The notes: a model not told the origin generated them from the sequence alone. Positions 15,654-24,227 are shown, numbered from the stretch's first letter. The stretch is 39,689 nucleotides of DNA from an uncultured bacterium (GCA_938040315.1 CALHQW010000037.1:1-39689), one strand, 5' to 3'. Made by a program: numbers and translations.

Positions 15654-16387
15654 CTGGAAAGAGAAAGGTATTCCTGATAGGTATTAATTCCTTTTATTTC
15701 TTTATAAGAAGTTCTTATTCCAATTACTTTTATCTTTCTTTTAATTGCTAATTCTATTAAATCGGTTAAATAATATTCCTTTGCTAAACTATTCTCTTTG
15801 ATTTCTGAAAACAAATTTTTAATTACTGCTAAATCAAAAAGATAACAACCACTATTAACTTCCTTTATTTTTTTAATTTCGGGTGAGGCATTCTTTTCCT
15901 CAACAATTGCTAAAATTTCTTTCTTTTTATTTCGTAAAATTCTTCCGTAACCAGTTGGGTTTTTTAAAAGAGCGGTTAAAAGAATAATCCCCGGCTTTTC
16001 TTCTTCATATAACTTAATCATTTTTTCTACGCTTGTTTTTTTAATTAAAGGAGTATCACCACAAAGGACAATTACTTTATCTTCTTCCTTTAAATAGGGC
16101 AAGGCTTTTAAAAAAGCATCGGCGGTTCCCTTTGGTTCTTCCTGACAGGTGATAATAATCTTCTTGTTAGAAAAGAAATCTTGGTACCGTTCTTTTACCT
16201 CCCTTATTCCTTCATCATTTAAAACCACAATAATTTTTTCTATTTTTTTTATTTTTAATAATTTTTTTAAGAGATAGATAATTATCGGTGTGTTTTTATA
16301 AGGCAAAAAAACCTTAGAATAGGGTATACCAATTCTTCTACTTCGACCAGCAGCAAGAAGAACGATTTGATAATTGTTTATTGACAA
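15650..16387 (-). CDS. GlmU-like nucleotidyltransferase, uridylyltransferase domain only
   Basis: A 245-residue sugar-phosphate nucleotidyltransferase. The nucleotide loop is LLAAGRSRRIG with the downstream lysine in YSKVFLPY, the metal site is CGDTPLI, and GYGRILRN, AIVEEKNAS and VNSGCYLFD then match the GlmU N-terminal half, with EYYLTDLIELA near the end. The left-handed beta-helix acetyltransferase half of GlmU is absent. It probably makes a UDP-sugar such as UDP-GlcNAc from GlcNAc-1-phosphate and UTP; a related substrate is possible. It overlaps panD by 10 nt. Confidence 0.8.
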   Translation of the reverse strand: MSINNYQIVLLAAGRSRRIGIPYSKVFLPYKNTPIIIYLLKKLLKIKKIEKIIVVLNDEGIREVKERYQDFFSNKKIIITCQEEPKGTADAFLKALPYLKEEDKVIVLCGDTPLIKKTSVEKMIKLYEEEKPGIILLTALLKNPTGYGRILRNKKKEILAIVEEKNASPEIKKIKEVNSGCYLFDLAVIKNLFSEIKENSLAKEYYLTDLIELAIKRKIKVIGIRTSYKEIKGINTYQEYLSLSR

Positions 16388-16737
16388 TTATTTACTATCT
16401 GATTTTTATCATCTAAGAAAATTTTTTTGGGAGTATAAGTAATTGCCTGAGAAGATTCCATCAAGCAAGTAGAGATAATAATCAGTTTATCACCAATCTC
16501 TCCCCAACGGGCAGCTCCACCATTCAATTCACACACTCCGCTTTTCTTTTTTCCTTTCATTACATAAGTCTCAAAACGAGCACCGTTATTTATATTAATC
16601 ACCATTACCATTTCTCCTTCAATAATATCAGCTTTTTTTAATATTTCCTCATCAATGGTAATACTTCCTTCGTATTCCAGATTTTTGTTAGTTACCCTAA
16701 TTCCGTGAATTTTACTTTTAACAATCTTTCTTAACAT
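16378..16737 (-). CDS. panD: Aspartate 1-decarboxylase precursor
   Basis: A 119-residue PanD that makes beta-alanine for pantothenate and coenzyme A. The self-cleavage site is Gly24-Ser25 in EYEGSITID, which yields the pyruvoyl group. KIHGIRVT near the start and NGARFETYV and LNGGAARW follow the family pattern. No other pantothenate genes are present. It sits 2 nt after rplQ, an unusual neighbour, and overlaps the nucleotidyltransferase downstream. Confidence 0.92.
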   Translation of the reverse strand: MLRKIVKSKIHGIRVTNKNLEYEGSITIDEEILKKADIIEGEMVMVININNGARFETYVMKGKKKSGVCELNGGAARWGEIGDKLIIISTCLMESSQAITYTPKKIFLDDKNQIVNNCQ

Positions 16738-16739
16738 TT

Positions 16740-17102
16740 TTATTTGGCCGCACTCTTAGTAAACTGAATAATCGCCATCTGAGCATTATCACCAACTCTT
16801 CTATTGGTTCTTATAATTTGGGTATAACCACCGTTAGTATCACCAAATTCTTTGGCAACTTCAAAAAGTTTTTTTACCAATTTTCGGTCAGTAAGAAAAG
16901 CAAAAGCCCGTCGCCGATTAGCCACCGTATCCTTTTTGGCAAGATCAATCAAATGTTCTATAAAAGGGCGCATTGCCTTTGCTTTTACTAAGGTGGTCTC
17001 AATTTTTCCGTATTTCAATAAAGAACGACAGAGATTTTTAATTAATGCCCTTCGGTGGTCAACATCCCTTTGCAGTTTTTTAACTTTCCGTTTGTGTCTC
17101 AT
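16740..17102 (-). CDS. rplQ: Ribosomal protein L17 (bL17)
   Basis: A 120-residue bL17. It begins MRHKRKVKKLQRDVDHRRAL and ends with the conserved GGYTQIIRTNRRVGDNA region. It closes the classical alpha operon order rpsM-rpsK-rpsD-rpoA-rplQ. Its ATG lies inside the end of rpoA (23-nt overlap), implying translational coupling. Confidence 0.97.
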   Translation of the reverse strand: MRHKRKVKKLQRDVDHRRALIKNLCRSLLKYGKIETTLVKAKAMRPFIEHLIDLAKKDTVANRRRAFAFLTDRKLVKKLFEVAKEFGDTNGGYTQIIRTNRRVGDNAQMAIIQFTKSAAK

Positions 17103-18132
17103 CTTCTCTTTTTATATCTTTCAAAAGCTCCTCTACCGCCATTCCTAAACTTAATCCCCATTTCTCTAAAGCATTCTTTACTTCCTCTAAGGATTTTTTG
17201 CCAAAATTTTCGATGTTTAACAAATCCTTTTCCGTCAATCGCACCAAATCACCAATCGTTTTTACATTCACTTTACCACCCTCTTTATATCGACCATTCT
17301 TCAGACAGTTAATTGCTCGGTTCGAAAGTTCCAAATCTTCCACATCCCGCAACAAAATTTCTCTTAATCTTTCTTTCTCCTGATCGGGTCGTTCTTCAGG
17401 CAAAAATTCCAAAGTTGTTCCTTTGGGAATTAACCGCTCAAAACTATTTTTTAAAATATTTGCCGCTTGAATTAATGCCTCATGAGGTGTCACCGTGCCA
17501 TCGGTCCAAATTTCTAAAATTATTCGCTCCAAATCAGTTCTTTCTAAATACTGCATTGTCTCAACTTGATAATTTACCTTTTTTACTGGCGAGAAAAAGG
17601 CGTCAATAAAAATAGTACCAATTGGCACTTCTTCACTTAATTTTCGCAATTTTTCCGCCGGCATATACCCGCGACCATTTTCCACTTTCATTTCCATTTT
17701 TAACTTCTTATCCGCCGTTAAGGTAAGAATTAATTGTTCGGGATTAGCAATAACCACTTCTGGTGGAATCTGTAAATCCTTGGCCTTGTATTCTCCTTCT
17801 TTCTCGGTATAAAGATAACAAGTTTTCGGAACTTCGGAATTTAAACGAAGTCTTATTTTTTTTAAATTTAAAATAATCTGGGGAACATCCTCTAAAACAT
17901 CGGGAATGGTAGAAAACTCATGCAGCACCCCTTCAATTTTGACTTGCGTAATCGCTGCTCCCTGTACCGAAGATAAAAGACTTCTCCTTAAAGCAGTACC
18001 AATTGTGTGTCCCCAACCTCTTTCCAAAGGTTCAATAAAAAATTTGGTATAAAAATCGGTCTGAGTTTCTTTTTCAATTTCAACTTTTTCTAAAATAACA
18101 AAATGTTTTAAATGATAGGTTTTTTCAATCAT
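17080..18132 (-). CDS. rpoA: RNA polymerase alpha subunit
   Basis: A 350-residue alpha subunit. The N-terminal assembly domain carries LERGWGHTIGTALRRSLLSS (about 35-54). The C-terminal domain (about 255-330) carries LELSNRAINCLK and LLNIENFGKKSLEEVK, the helices that contact UP elements and regulators. Length is slightly above the usual about 330 because of an acidic tail. It overlaps rplQ. Confidence 0.98.
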   Translation of the reverse strand: MIEKTYHLKHFVILEKVEIEKETQTDFYTKFFIEPLERGWGHTIGTALRRSLLSSVQGAAITQVKIEGVLHEFSTIPDVLEDVPQIILNLKKIRLRLNSEVPKTCYLYTEKEGEYKAKDLQIPPEVVIANPEQLILTLTADKKLKMEMKVENGRGYMPAEKLRKLSEEVPIGTIFIDAFFSPVKKVNYQVETMQYLERTDLERIILEIWTDGTVTPHEALIQAANILKNSFERLIPKGTTLEFLPEERPDQEKERLREILLRDVEDLELSNRAINCLKNGRYKEGGKVNVKTIGDLVRLTEKDLLNIENFGKKSLEEVKNALEKWGLSLGMAVEELLKDIKREDETQTES

Positions 18133-18154
18133 TTTTTTACCTCATAAAAATTAA

Positions 18155-18766
18155 TTATCTTGAATAAAATTCAATAATATCTTTTACCGAAACAGGTATG
18201 GCATTTAAATCTTCTTCACTCGGCATACTTATCACTTTACCTTTCAAATTCTCTTTTTCCAAAACAAGCCAACTAACTCCGGTACTTTCTTTTTCTAAAA
18301 TTTCTTCTTTAATTTTAGGAATCAATTTTTCCGTACCAATCGTAATTTCATCACCCACTTTTACTTGATAAGAAGGGATATTAATTTTTTTATTATTTAC
18401 TCTGATATGTCCGTGAGAAATTAATTGTCTTGCTTGGGAACGGGAAGAAGCAAAACCTAAACGATAAACCACATTGTCTAAACGCATCTCTAAAAGGGTA
18501 AGGAGAGCATCTCCCGGATTGGGCTTCTTCTGGGCTTTTTCATAATATCTTTCAAATTGGTTTTCTAAAATACCATACATAAATTTTGCCTTCTGTTTTT
18601 CTTTTAATTGAAGAGCATAAACTGACATTCTTGATTGTTGCACCTGAGGCTTTTCTCCTCTTTTTTGTAAAATGCATTTATCGCTATAACATTTTTCACC
18701 CTTTAAAAAAAGTTTCTCGCCAATACGACGACAAATTTTACACCTCGGTCCTCTAAATCTCGCCAT
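18155..18766 (-). CDS. rpsD: Ribosomal protein S4 (uS4), zinc-binding form
   Basis: A 203-residue uS4. The start is set at the ATG giving MARFRGPRCKICRR, the family N-terminus; an ATG 11 codons upstream would run into rpsK. Four N-terminal cysteines (CKIC, then CYSDKC) make this the zinc-bearing C+ form. The S4 RNA-binding domain (SRSQARQLISHGHIRVN) lies in the middle. S4 usually represses the alpha operon in bacteria, but no leader RNA for that is possible here if the rpsM mRNA is leaderless. Confidence 0.96.
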   Translation of the reverse strand: MARFRGPRCKICRRIGEKLFLKGEKCYSDKCILQKRGEKPQVQQSRMSVYALQLKEKQKAKFMYGILENQFERYYEKAQKKPNPGDALLTLLEMRLDNVVYRLGFASSRSQARQLISHGHIRVNNKKINIPSYQVKVGDEITIGTEKLIPKIKEEILEKESTGVSWLVLEKENLKGKVISMPSEEDLNAIPVSVKDIIEFYSR

Positions 18767-18768
18767 AA

Positions 18769-19143
18769 TTATACCCTTCTTTTCTTTGGTGGTCGACACC
18801 CATTATGAGGAATAGGTGTAACATCTTGGATACTCAAGATTGTTAATCCGGCATTTTGTAATGCCCTAATGGCGGCTTCCCTTCCGGGACCAGGTCCTTT
18901 TATTTTAATCTCTACTTTTCTTACACCCATTGCGTAAGCCTCTTTTCCTGCCATTTCTGCTGCCTGTTGAGCAGCATAGGGAGTTCCTTTTTTTGTTCCT
19001 TTAAATCCTGCTCTTCCCGCAGATGACCAACATACCACATTCCCCTGTTTATCAGTAATTGTAACAATTGTGTTATTAAAAGTACATTGAATATGGGCAA
19101 TCATAATTGGATCAACTTTTCTTTTTGATTTTGCCTTTGCCAT
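18769..19143 (-). CDS. rpsK: Ribosomal protein S11 (uS11)
   Basis: A 124-residue uS11 with [16 protein letters not shown] near the start and [16 protein letters not shown] at the end, both diagnostic. It is the second gene of the alpha operon, 4 nt after rpsM and 2 nt before rpsD. Confidence 0.97.
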   Translation of the reverse strand: MAKAKSKRKVDPIMIAHIQCTFNNTIVTITDKQGNVVCWSSAGRAGFKGTKKGTPYAAQQAAEMAGKEAYAMGVRKVEIKIKGPGPGREAAIRALQNAGLTILSIQDVTPIPHNGCRPPKKRRV

Positions 19144-19147
19144 AATT

Positions 19148-19522
19148 TTAACCTTTCTTCTTTAAAACTCCTGATGTTTTCCTTGGTCCCTTTCTTGTTC
19201 GCGCATTTGTTCTTGTTCTTTGACCCCTAACCGGTAATCCTTTCTGATGTCTTATTCCTCGATAACAACCAATTTCAATTAATCTCTTAATATTGGCTCC
19301 TACTTCCGCTCTTAAGGCACCTTCCACTTTATAATTTCCCTCAATCTCTTTTCTTAAAGCGGTAAATTCTTCATCCGTTAACTCTTTTACCCTTTTATCA
19401 CCAGAAATACCCAACTTTTCTAAAATCTTTTTAGCAGTAGATAACCCAATCCCATAAATCAAAGGCAGAGCATAAAGTATCTTCTTATTATCTGGTAAAT
19501 CGACACCTACTAATCTTGCCAT
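19148..19522 (-). CDS. rpsM: Ribosomal protein S13 (uS13)
   Basis: A 124-residue uS13. It begins [15 protein letters not shown] and ends with the basic [17 protein letters not shown] tail. It is the first gene of the alpha operon here; infA and rpmJ, which often precede it, are absent. The promoter is only 8 nt from the ATG, so the message should be leaderless or carry 1-2 nt. Confidence 0.97.
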   Translation of the reverse strand: MARLVGVDLPDNKKILYALPLIYGIGLSTAKKILEKLGISGDKRVKELTDEEFTALRKEIEGNYKVEGALRAEVGANIKRLIEIGCYRGIRHQKGLPVRGQRTRTNARTRKGPRKTSGVLKKKG

Positions 19523-19530
19523 AATTTATC

Positions 19531-19558
19531 ATTATAACAAAAAAATAGTAAAAATCAA
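19531..19558 (-). promoter_or_regulatory. sigma-70-like promoter of alpha operon, leaderless
   Basis: On the minus strand TTGATT (19558-19553), a 16-nt spacer and TATAAT (19536-19531) end 8 nt before the rpsM ATG. The promoter lies entirely in the 46-nt gap between rpsM and the polynucleotide kinase gene. Transcription from farther upstream is also possible. Confidence 0.65.
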
Positions 19559-19568
19559 GAGAAATAAT

Positions 19569-20477
19569 TTAAAATAAAACTGGTAATTTCTCCTCTTTAA
19601 TATTTACCATTTTACAGAATTCAATAACTTCTTTTTCTATTTCCTTTTTACCAAGAACAATTTTTTTTACTTCTTTTTCTAAATTAGGAGCAAAGAGATA
19701 GTAATAATCTTTGTTGCTACCATAAAGCACACCGCAAGCAAAATAATCACCCTCTTTATCAACCAAACCACAAGAAACATTTAATTGCGTCATCTCGCCT
19801 TCCCAAATATCCCATCTTTTATCAATCAAATATCGCTTACCATTTTTAAAATATCGTAACCAAGATTCAACACGAAATTTTTTTCTTTTATTAGGTGATT
19901 TACTTTTTATCCCTTTTGGTGCGGAAATTGTGAAAATTTTTCCACCGCCTTCCATTTCCTTTTCCGAGAGATATTCTTCATTATTTTGATTAGTGGGAAT
20001 ATCGGTGGGTTTGAGAAGAATTACGACATATTTAGGTGAAATCACTTCCATTTCTAAAGAAAGAAGTAAACTCATAAAATTTTTGTCGCGGAGATAAGAG
20101 ATAGATTCAATAATAAATAGGTCTAAATCCAATTTTTTACTCATCAATTTTTTAAAACCGAATAAAATATTTTTTTGGGCAAAGGGATGGGAAGGTGAAA
20201 TTGCTCCTACAAAATAGACTTCTTTGGGTGCTATCTCATAAAGTCCTTCGACTTCTTTTTCTAATATTCCAATTCCCATTGTGGTTGGTGGCCCAATATT
20301 TGACTGACCAATATCCATATCCAAGACACCGGTCTTTAACTTTGCCTTATAACCTTGATTGGCTAAATAGGTAGTAAAAAAAGTTTTGCCTACATTACCC
20401 CGACCCAATATCAACACTTTTCCGGGAGAAGTTATAATCTCTTCACACACCTTCTGCCAACTTTTTGGGATTTCCAT
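19569..20477 (-). CDS. Clp1/Grc3/NOL9-like polynucleotide 5'-hydroxyl kinase
   Basis: A 302-residue P-loop protein of the Clp1_P type, known mainly from eukaryotic and archaeal RNA 5'-OH kinases. Walker A is GRGNVGKT (25-32). The diagnostic lid/Walker B region follows as LDMDIGQSNIGPPTTMGIG (about 52-70). The C-terminal quarter (WEGEMTQLNVSCGLVD, then GDYFACGVLYG) matches the small beta domain of archaeal family members. The expected reaction is transfer of phosphate from ATP to a 5'-hydroxyl RNA end, suggesting RNA repair or rRNA maturation. It has its own promoter and precedes the ribosomal operon in the same direction, which suits a role in rRNA or tRNA processing (inference). Confidence 0.75.
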   Translation of the reverse strand: MEIPKSWQKVCEEIITSPGKVLILGRGNVGKTFFTTYLANQGYKAKLKTGVLDMDIGQSNIGPPTTMGIGILEKEVEGLYEIAPKEVYFVGAISPSHPFAQKNILFGFKKLMSKKLDLDLFIIESISYLRDKNFMSLLLSLEMEVISPKYVVILLKPTDIPTNQNNEEYLSEKEMEGGGKIFTISAPKGIKSKSPNKRKKFRVESWLRYFKNGKRYLIDKRWDIWEGEMTQLNVSCGLVDKEGDYFACGVLYGSNKDYYYLFAPNLEKEVKKIVLGKKEIEKEVIEFCKMVNIKEEKLPVLF

Positions 20478-20491
20478 AGAGTAGTTTTTAA

Positions 20492-20519
20492 ATTATAATT
20501 AAAAAGTATTAAAAATCAA
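20492..20519 (-). promoter_or_regulatory. sigma-70-like promoter, very short leader
   Basis: On the minus strand TTGATT (20519-20514), a 16-nt spacer and TATAAT (20497-20492) lie 14 nt before the ATG at 20477. The leader would be about 7 nt and holds no Shine-Dalgarno. Confidence 0.6.
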
Positions 20520-20528
20520 GAAAGCAAA

Positions 20529-20592
20529 ACCCCTTCGCTCTTTCTAAAAATTTTGAAATGTCAATATTAAAATTTTGGGTAACCAAAGGGGT
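20529..20592 (+). repeat. Long-span inverted repeat, possible structured RNA or terminator
   Basis: ACCCCTT (20529-20535) pairs with AAGGGGT (20586-20592). Between them two AAAATTTT blocks (around 20548-20555 and 20570-20577) can pair with each other, giving a two-stem fold followed by AATTTTTCC. It precedes a small open frame and lies in the divergent gap after the kinase promoter. It could be an attenuator or a transcript end. The AT composition makes chance pairing easy. Confidence 0.3.
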
Positions 20593-20618
20593 AATTTTTC
20601 CGTCTATATATATAGAAG

Positions 20619-20819
20619 ATGATAAAAGAGATATTTCAAAAAATTGCCTTTTTAAATAATTTATCTATTAAAAGGGACCAAAGGAATCTTAACAATGATT
20701 CTTTAAAATCAATATTAAAAGATTATCAACTGATAAAAACTTTTGAGGCGCAAGGAAGAAAGACTTCTTTAGGTATTGGGATAGAGAACTCCAAAGAGGA
20801 GGTAAGAAAGAATAAATAA
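20619..20819 (+). CDS. Small hypothetical protein
   Basis: A 66-residue open frame with a mostly helical, Lys/Asn/Leu-rich sequence (NDSLKSILKDYQLIKTFEAQ). I do not recognise it. TATATA sits 6 nt before the ATG, as in the leaderless promoters elsewhere in the window, but no good -35 box is found and there is no ribosome site. A hairpin follows at 20847. The rest of the 20478-20972 gap holds promoters and repeats only. It could be spurious. Confidence 0.35.
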   Translation: MIKEIFQKIAFLNNLSIKRDQRNLNNDSLKSILKDYQLIKTFEAQGRKTSLGIGIENSKEEVRKNK

Positions 20820-20846
20820 ATAACCTATTTAAATATCTTCTTAAAA

Positions 20847-20864
20847 CCTTTTTAAATAAAAAGG
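20847..20864 (+). terminator. Weak hairpin after small open frame
   Basis: CCTTTTT (20847-20853) and AAAAAGG (20858-20864) form a 7-bp stem with a 4-nt AAAT loop. A T run comes 6 nt later (20871-20876). It is a plausible but imperfect terminator. Confidence 0.35.
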
Positions 20865-20937
20865 AGGAATATTTTTTCAATTAAAAAGGGGACTGTATAG
20901 GAGATAGTATAATGGTTTAATAAGAACTTTATTTAAA

Positions 20938-20966
20938 TTGATAAAAAGAGATTTATAAGATATAAT
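20938..20966 (+). promoter_or_regulatory. sigma-70-like promoter of protease cluster, leaderless
   Basis: TTGATA (20938-20943), a 17-nt spacer and TATAAT (20961-20966) are followed by 6 nt and the ATG at 20973. Spacing is identical to the promoter before the gene at 51. No Shine-Dalgarno is present, so the mRNA is expected to start at the ATG. Confidence 0.75.
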
Positions 20967-20972
20967 ATATTT

Positions 20973-23900
20973 ATGGTTATATTACTTTTTATTAGTTTTT
21001 TTATTAATTTTAATGGTGCTCGGTATTTAATTATTGCTCCTGATGAATATAAACCAATATTAGAAGAGTTATGTAATTGGAAAAATGAAAAGGGAATAAA
21101 ATCTTATATTGCCACTCTTTCCCAAACCGGTCGGACTATTGATAGTATTAAAAATTATATTGTTAATGCTTATAATAATTGGCCTATAAAACCAGAATTT
21201 ATCTTACTTGCTGGTGCTCCCAATTTTATTCCCAGTTATAATTCAAGAATTGATGATTATTACGGAGACCTTACTGGTAATTATTTAATTGAAATTCCAG
21301 TAGGACGCTTACCTTTTAGAAATTTTACTCAGTGTTCAACAATGATAAGAAAAATTTTGGCTTATGAGAAAGGCGAACTCTTTACCCAAGATACGAGTTT
21401 TGTTTTAAAACTAACAACAATTGTAAGAGAAGATAATCCTCCTGATCCTTATTACCAGGCGGACGCTCGATATATAAGAAATCTTGCCTTAGAAAATGGT
21501 TTTATTCTTACGGAAAGCCTTTTAAATCTCTCAGGACATAATGCTAATAATGTTATCAATAGTATGAATAATGGGCGAGCCTTTTTAGTCTATCGGGGAC
21601 AAGGTGTAGGCAATTGGTGGTCACCTTTTAATATTAATGTTTCCTTAGCAAATAATTTAAATAAATTACCAATTGTTATTTCGGCCACTTGTCAAACGAT
21701 GGCTTTAGGAGTTAATGAAAGCATGTTAGGTGAGGCTTTTATGAGATTTGGAAAGCCTTGCTCTTTAAAAGGAGCGATTGCCTTTTTCGGTACCACTACT
21801 TCCGGCAGCGGTATTTCTCAGCAACGGGGGGTTTATTCCCGAGCATTTTTTGATGCAATTTTTAATAATAAAATTTATAAATTGGGTTTAATTCATAAAA
21901 GGGCAAAATATGTGTTAGATTCAATTTTTCATAATCAAACCCGTTATCAAGAATGGAATTTTTATGGCTGTCCCGAAATGCCTATTTGGACACAAAAACC
22001 AAAAAAGTTAATAATTGAGTGCGATACCATTGTCAATTTAGAACCCCAAGAATATTTAATAAGAATTAAAGATTCAATAACCCAAATACCAATTCCTAAT
22101 GTCTTTGTCTGTTTAACAATGGATTCGACTATTTATCTTTTTGATTCTACGGACAATGCTGGCTATGTGTATTTTAATTTCTCTCCTTCTCATATCGGTA
22201 ATTTTAAAATTGTTGCCCATTATTATAACTATTTACCAAAAATTAAAATGGGCAGAGTAATTCCGGGAAATATCCCTTATTTACAATATCAAAATATTAC
22301 AATTAATGATTATCCCCATGGTAATGGCGATAATCAAATAAATCCGGGTGAAGAAATCTGGGGCTATCTTAAAATCAAAAATATTGGTCAATCTCCTGCT
22401 TATAATGTAAAAGGTATTTTAAGGAGTAATGTTGTTAATATTTTAGATTCATTATTAAATTTTCATAATATCCTGCCGAATGATAGTTCTTCTTCTTATT
22501 ATCGGTTTTATACTCCTCAAACCTGTACTGCCTATCAACAAATTCCCTTTAATTTAATTTTGAAAGATACCTTTAATAATGAATGGCATCTTAATTTTTC
22601 CCTAACAATATTTGCGGGCAAAATTAAAATAATCTCTTTCTTTATCAATGATTCACCACCTTTCGGCAATAACAATCACCAATTAGGAAGAAATGAGGGA
22701 ATAAAATTAATTCCCAAAATTACAAATGTGGGCAATAGTTTTTTAAAAAATATTGGACTGAAAATTTTAACCATTGGTATTACCCAAAATTATATTAACC
22801 TTATTGATTCTTTAACCCATCTATCTTTTATAAATTCTAATGAGACAATCTTTAATTCCGAAAGATACTTTACTTTAACCAGTTCTTCTAATTTATTAGC
22901 AAATTATCCCTTTCCTTTTAAAATTTATATTCGTGGTTTTGGCGAAACCTATCAGATTTTTGATAGTTTTAGTTTCCATTTAGTATCAGAAAATTTAGGT
23001 AATATTGAACCGGTTGGTCCGGATAATTATGGTTATTATGCCTACGATGAAATTGATACTTTAACTGGTCAAGCGCCTATTTATGAGTGGCGTGAAATTT
23101 CCCAAATTGGTCGGTTAATACCAGAAATATCTAATCATGATGCGAGTGTTATAACTCTACCTTTACCTTTTCGTTTTAAATATTATGGAGTTTTTTATGA
23201 TTCTATCTCAATCTCTTCTAATGGTTTTTTGGCAATGGGAAGAACTGATTATCGTTTTGGCAATAATGGACCAATTCCTGATACGAGTGGACCACCGGCA
23301 ATGCTTGCTCCTTTCTGGGATGATTTAAATACTGATGAAAGCCAAAATAATGGTTACGGAGATATTTATGAATATTATGACGAAGAAAACCATCTTTATA
23401 TTGTTGAATTTTACCAAGTTGCTCACCACCGCAGACCCAATGTAAGAGAAACCTTCCAAGTTATTTTATATGACCCAAACTATTATCCAACACCAACGGG
23501 TGATGGTGAAATCCTTTTCCAATACTATCTTGTTGCCGATCCCACAAGTTTCACCTTAGGAATTGAAAATCCCTTAGAAAATGATGGTCTTCAATGTCTT
23601 TATAATAGTAATTATCATCCTCACACCGCTTTGCTTACTTCTCGCCGGGCAATTAAATTCACTACCAAAAGACCAATAACTCAAAAACCTTATCTAACAA
23701 TTATCAATATTTTTGCTTCTGATTCTTTAGGAAATAATAATGGAATTTTAGAACCTAACGAAAGGATTTTATTAACCTTTCAAATCAAAAATTTGGGCGA
23801 AACAACCGCCTTTAATACTTTGGGAATTCTTAGAAGTGTAGATAACAATGTTAATCTCATTGATTCTTTTAAAAATTTTGGTAACGTACCGGTCAACAAT

Positions 23901-24227
23901 GTGGTTGCCAATTCTTTGCCTTTTATCTTTGATATCGTTTCCGAACCAAATGATTCCATTTTAGACTTTTCTCTTTCTTTAAATTGTGATAATTATTCAA
24001 TTAATATTCCCTTTTATCTGCCAATTGGTTATCAGAGTAAAATAAAAGAAAAATTTTCAATAATAATTAGAAAAGCCTTCCCATTAAAACTTAATGAGAA
24101 GAATTCTTTAATTTTAAATCCTTTGGGTCAAAAAGTAAAAAAAGAGAAATTAAAAAAAGGGATATATTATCTTTTAATTAAAGAAGATAAAAGATGGTTA
24201 AAAAGAAAATTTATCTACTTACCTTAA
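20973..24227 (+). CDS. Secreted gingipain-family (peptidase C25) protein with altered catalytic His
   Basis: A 1084-residue exported protein. A short signal (1-15) is followed directly by the C25 caspase-like domain (about 16-340). The catalytic Cys is visible in IVISATCQTM (Cys240). The paired His, normally in a GHG motif, is Gln210 in YRGQGVGNWW (codon CAA, 21600-21602). Next come beta-sandwich and CARDB/NEW3-like repeats (about 345-660 and 900-1010), with a nidogen-like sheet domain at about 680-895 (FRFKYYGVFYDSISISSNGF). The tail (NPLGQKVKKEKLKKGIYYLL) resembles a shortened type IX secretion sorting domain. It heads a secreted-hydrolase operon. It may be an inactive or altered-specificity protease. 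Confidence 0.8.
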   Translation: MVILLFISFFINFNGARYLIIAPDEYKPILEELCNWKNEKGIKSYIATLSQTGRTIDSIKNYIVNAYNNWPIKPEFILLAGAPNFIPSYNSRIDDYYGDLTGNYLIEIPVGRLPFRNFTQCSTMIRKILAYEKGELFTQDTSFVLKLTTIVREDNPPDPYYQADARYIRNLALENGFILTESLLNLSGHNANNVINSMNNGRAFLVYRGQGVGNWWSPFNINVSLANNLNKLPIVISATCQTMALGVNESMLGEAFMRFGKPCSLKGAIAFFGTTTSGSGISQQRGVYSRAFFDAIFNNKIYKLGLIHKRAKYVLDSIFHNQTRYQEWNFYGCPEMPIWTQKPKKLIIECDTIVNLEPQEYLIRIKDSITQIPIPNVFVCLTMDSTIYLFDSTDNAGYVYFNFSPSHIGNFKIVAHYYNYLPKIKMGRVIPGNIPYLQYQNITINDYPHGNGDNQINPGEEIWGYLKIKNIGQSPAYNVKGILRSNVVNILDSLLNFHNILPNDSSSSYYRFYTPQTCTAYQQIPFNLILKDTFNNEWHLNFSLTIFAGKIKIISFFINDSPPFGNNNHQLGRNEGIKLIPKITNVGNSFLKNIGLKILTIGITQNYINLIDSLTHLSFINSNETIFNSERYFTLTSSSNLLANYPFPFKIYIRGFGETYQIFDSFSFHLVSENLGNIEPVGPDNYGYYAYDEIDTLTGQAPIYEWREISQIGRLIPEISNHDASVITLPLPFRFKYYGVFYDSISISSNGFLAMGRTDYRFGNNGPIPDTSGPPAMLAPFWDDLNTDESQNNGYGDIYEYYDEENHLYIVEFYQVAHHRRPNVRETFQVILYDPNYYPTPTGDGEILFQYYLVADPTSFTLGIENPLENDGLQCLYNSNYHPHTALLTSRRAIKFTTKRPITQKPYLTIINIFASDSLGNNNGILEPNERILLTFQIKNLGETTAFNTLGILRSVDNNVNLIDSFKNFGNVPVNNVVANSLPFIFDIVSEPNDSILDFSLSLNCDNYSINIPFYLPIGYQSKIKEKFSIIIRKAFPLKLNEKNSLILNPLGQKVKKEKLKKGIYYLLIKEDKRWLKRKFIYLP

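Noticed and set aside
18767-18799. Longer rpsD start 11 codons upstream
   Set aside because: It would overlap the end of rpsK and add residues foreign to the S4 family, which starts MARF/MARY.
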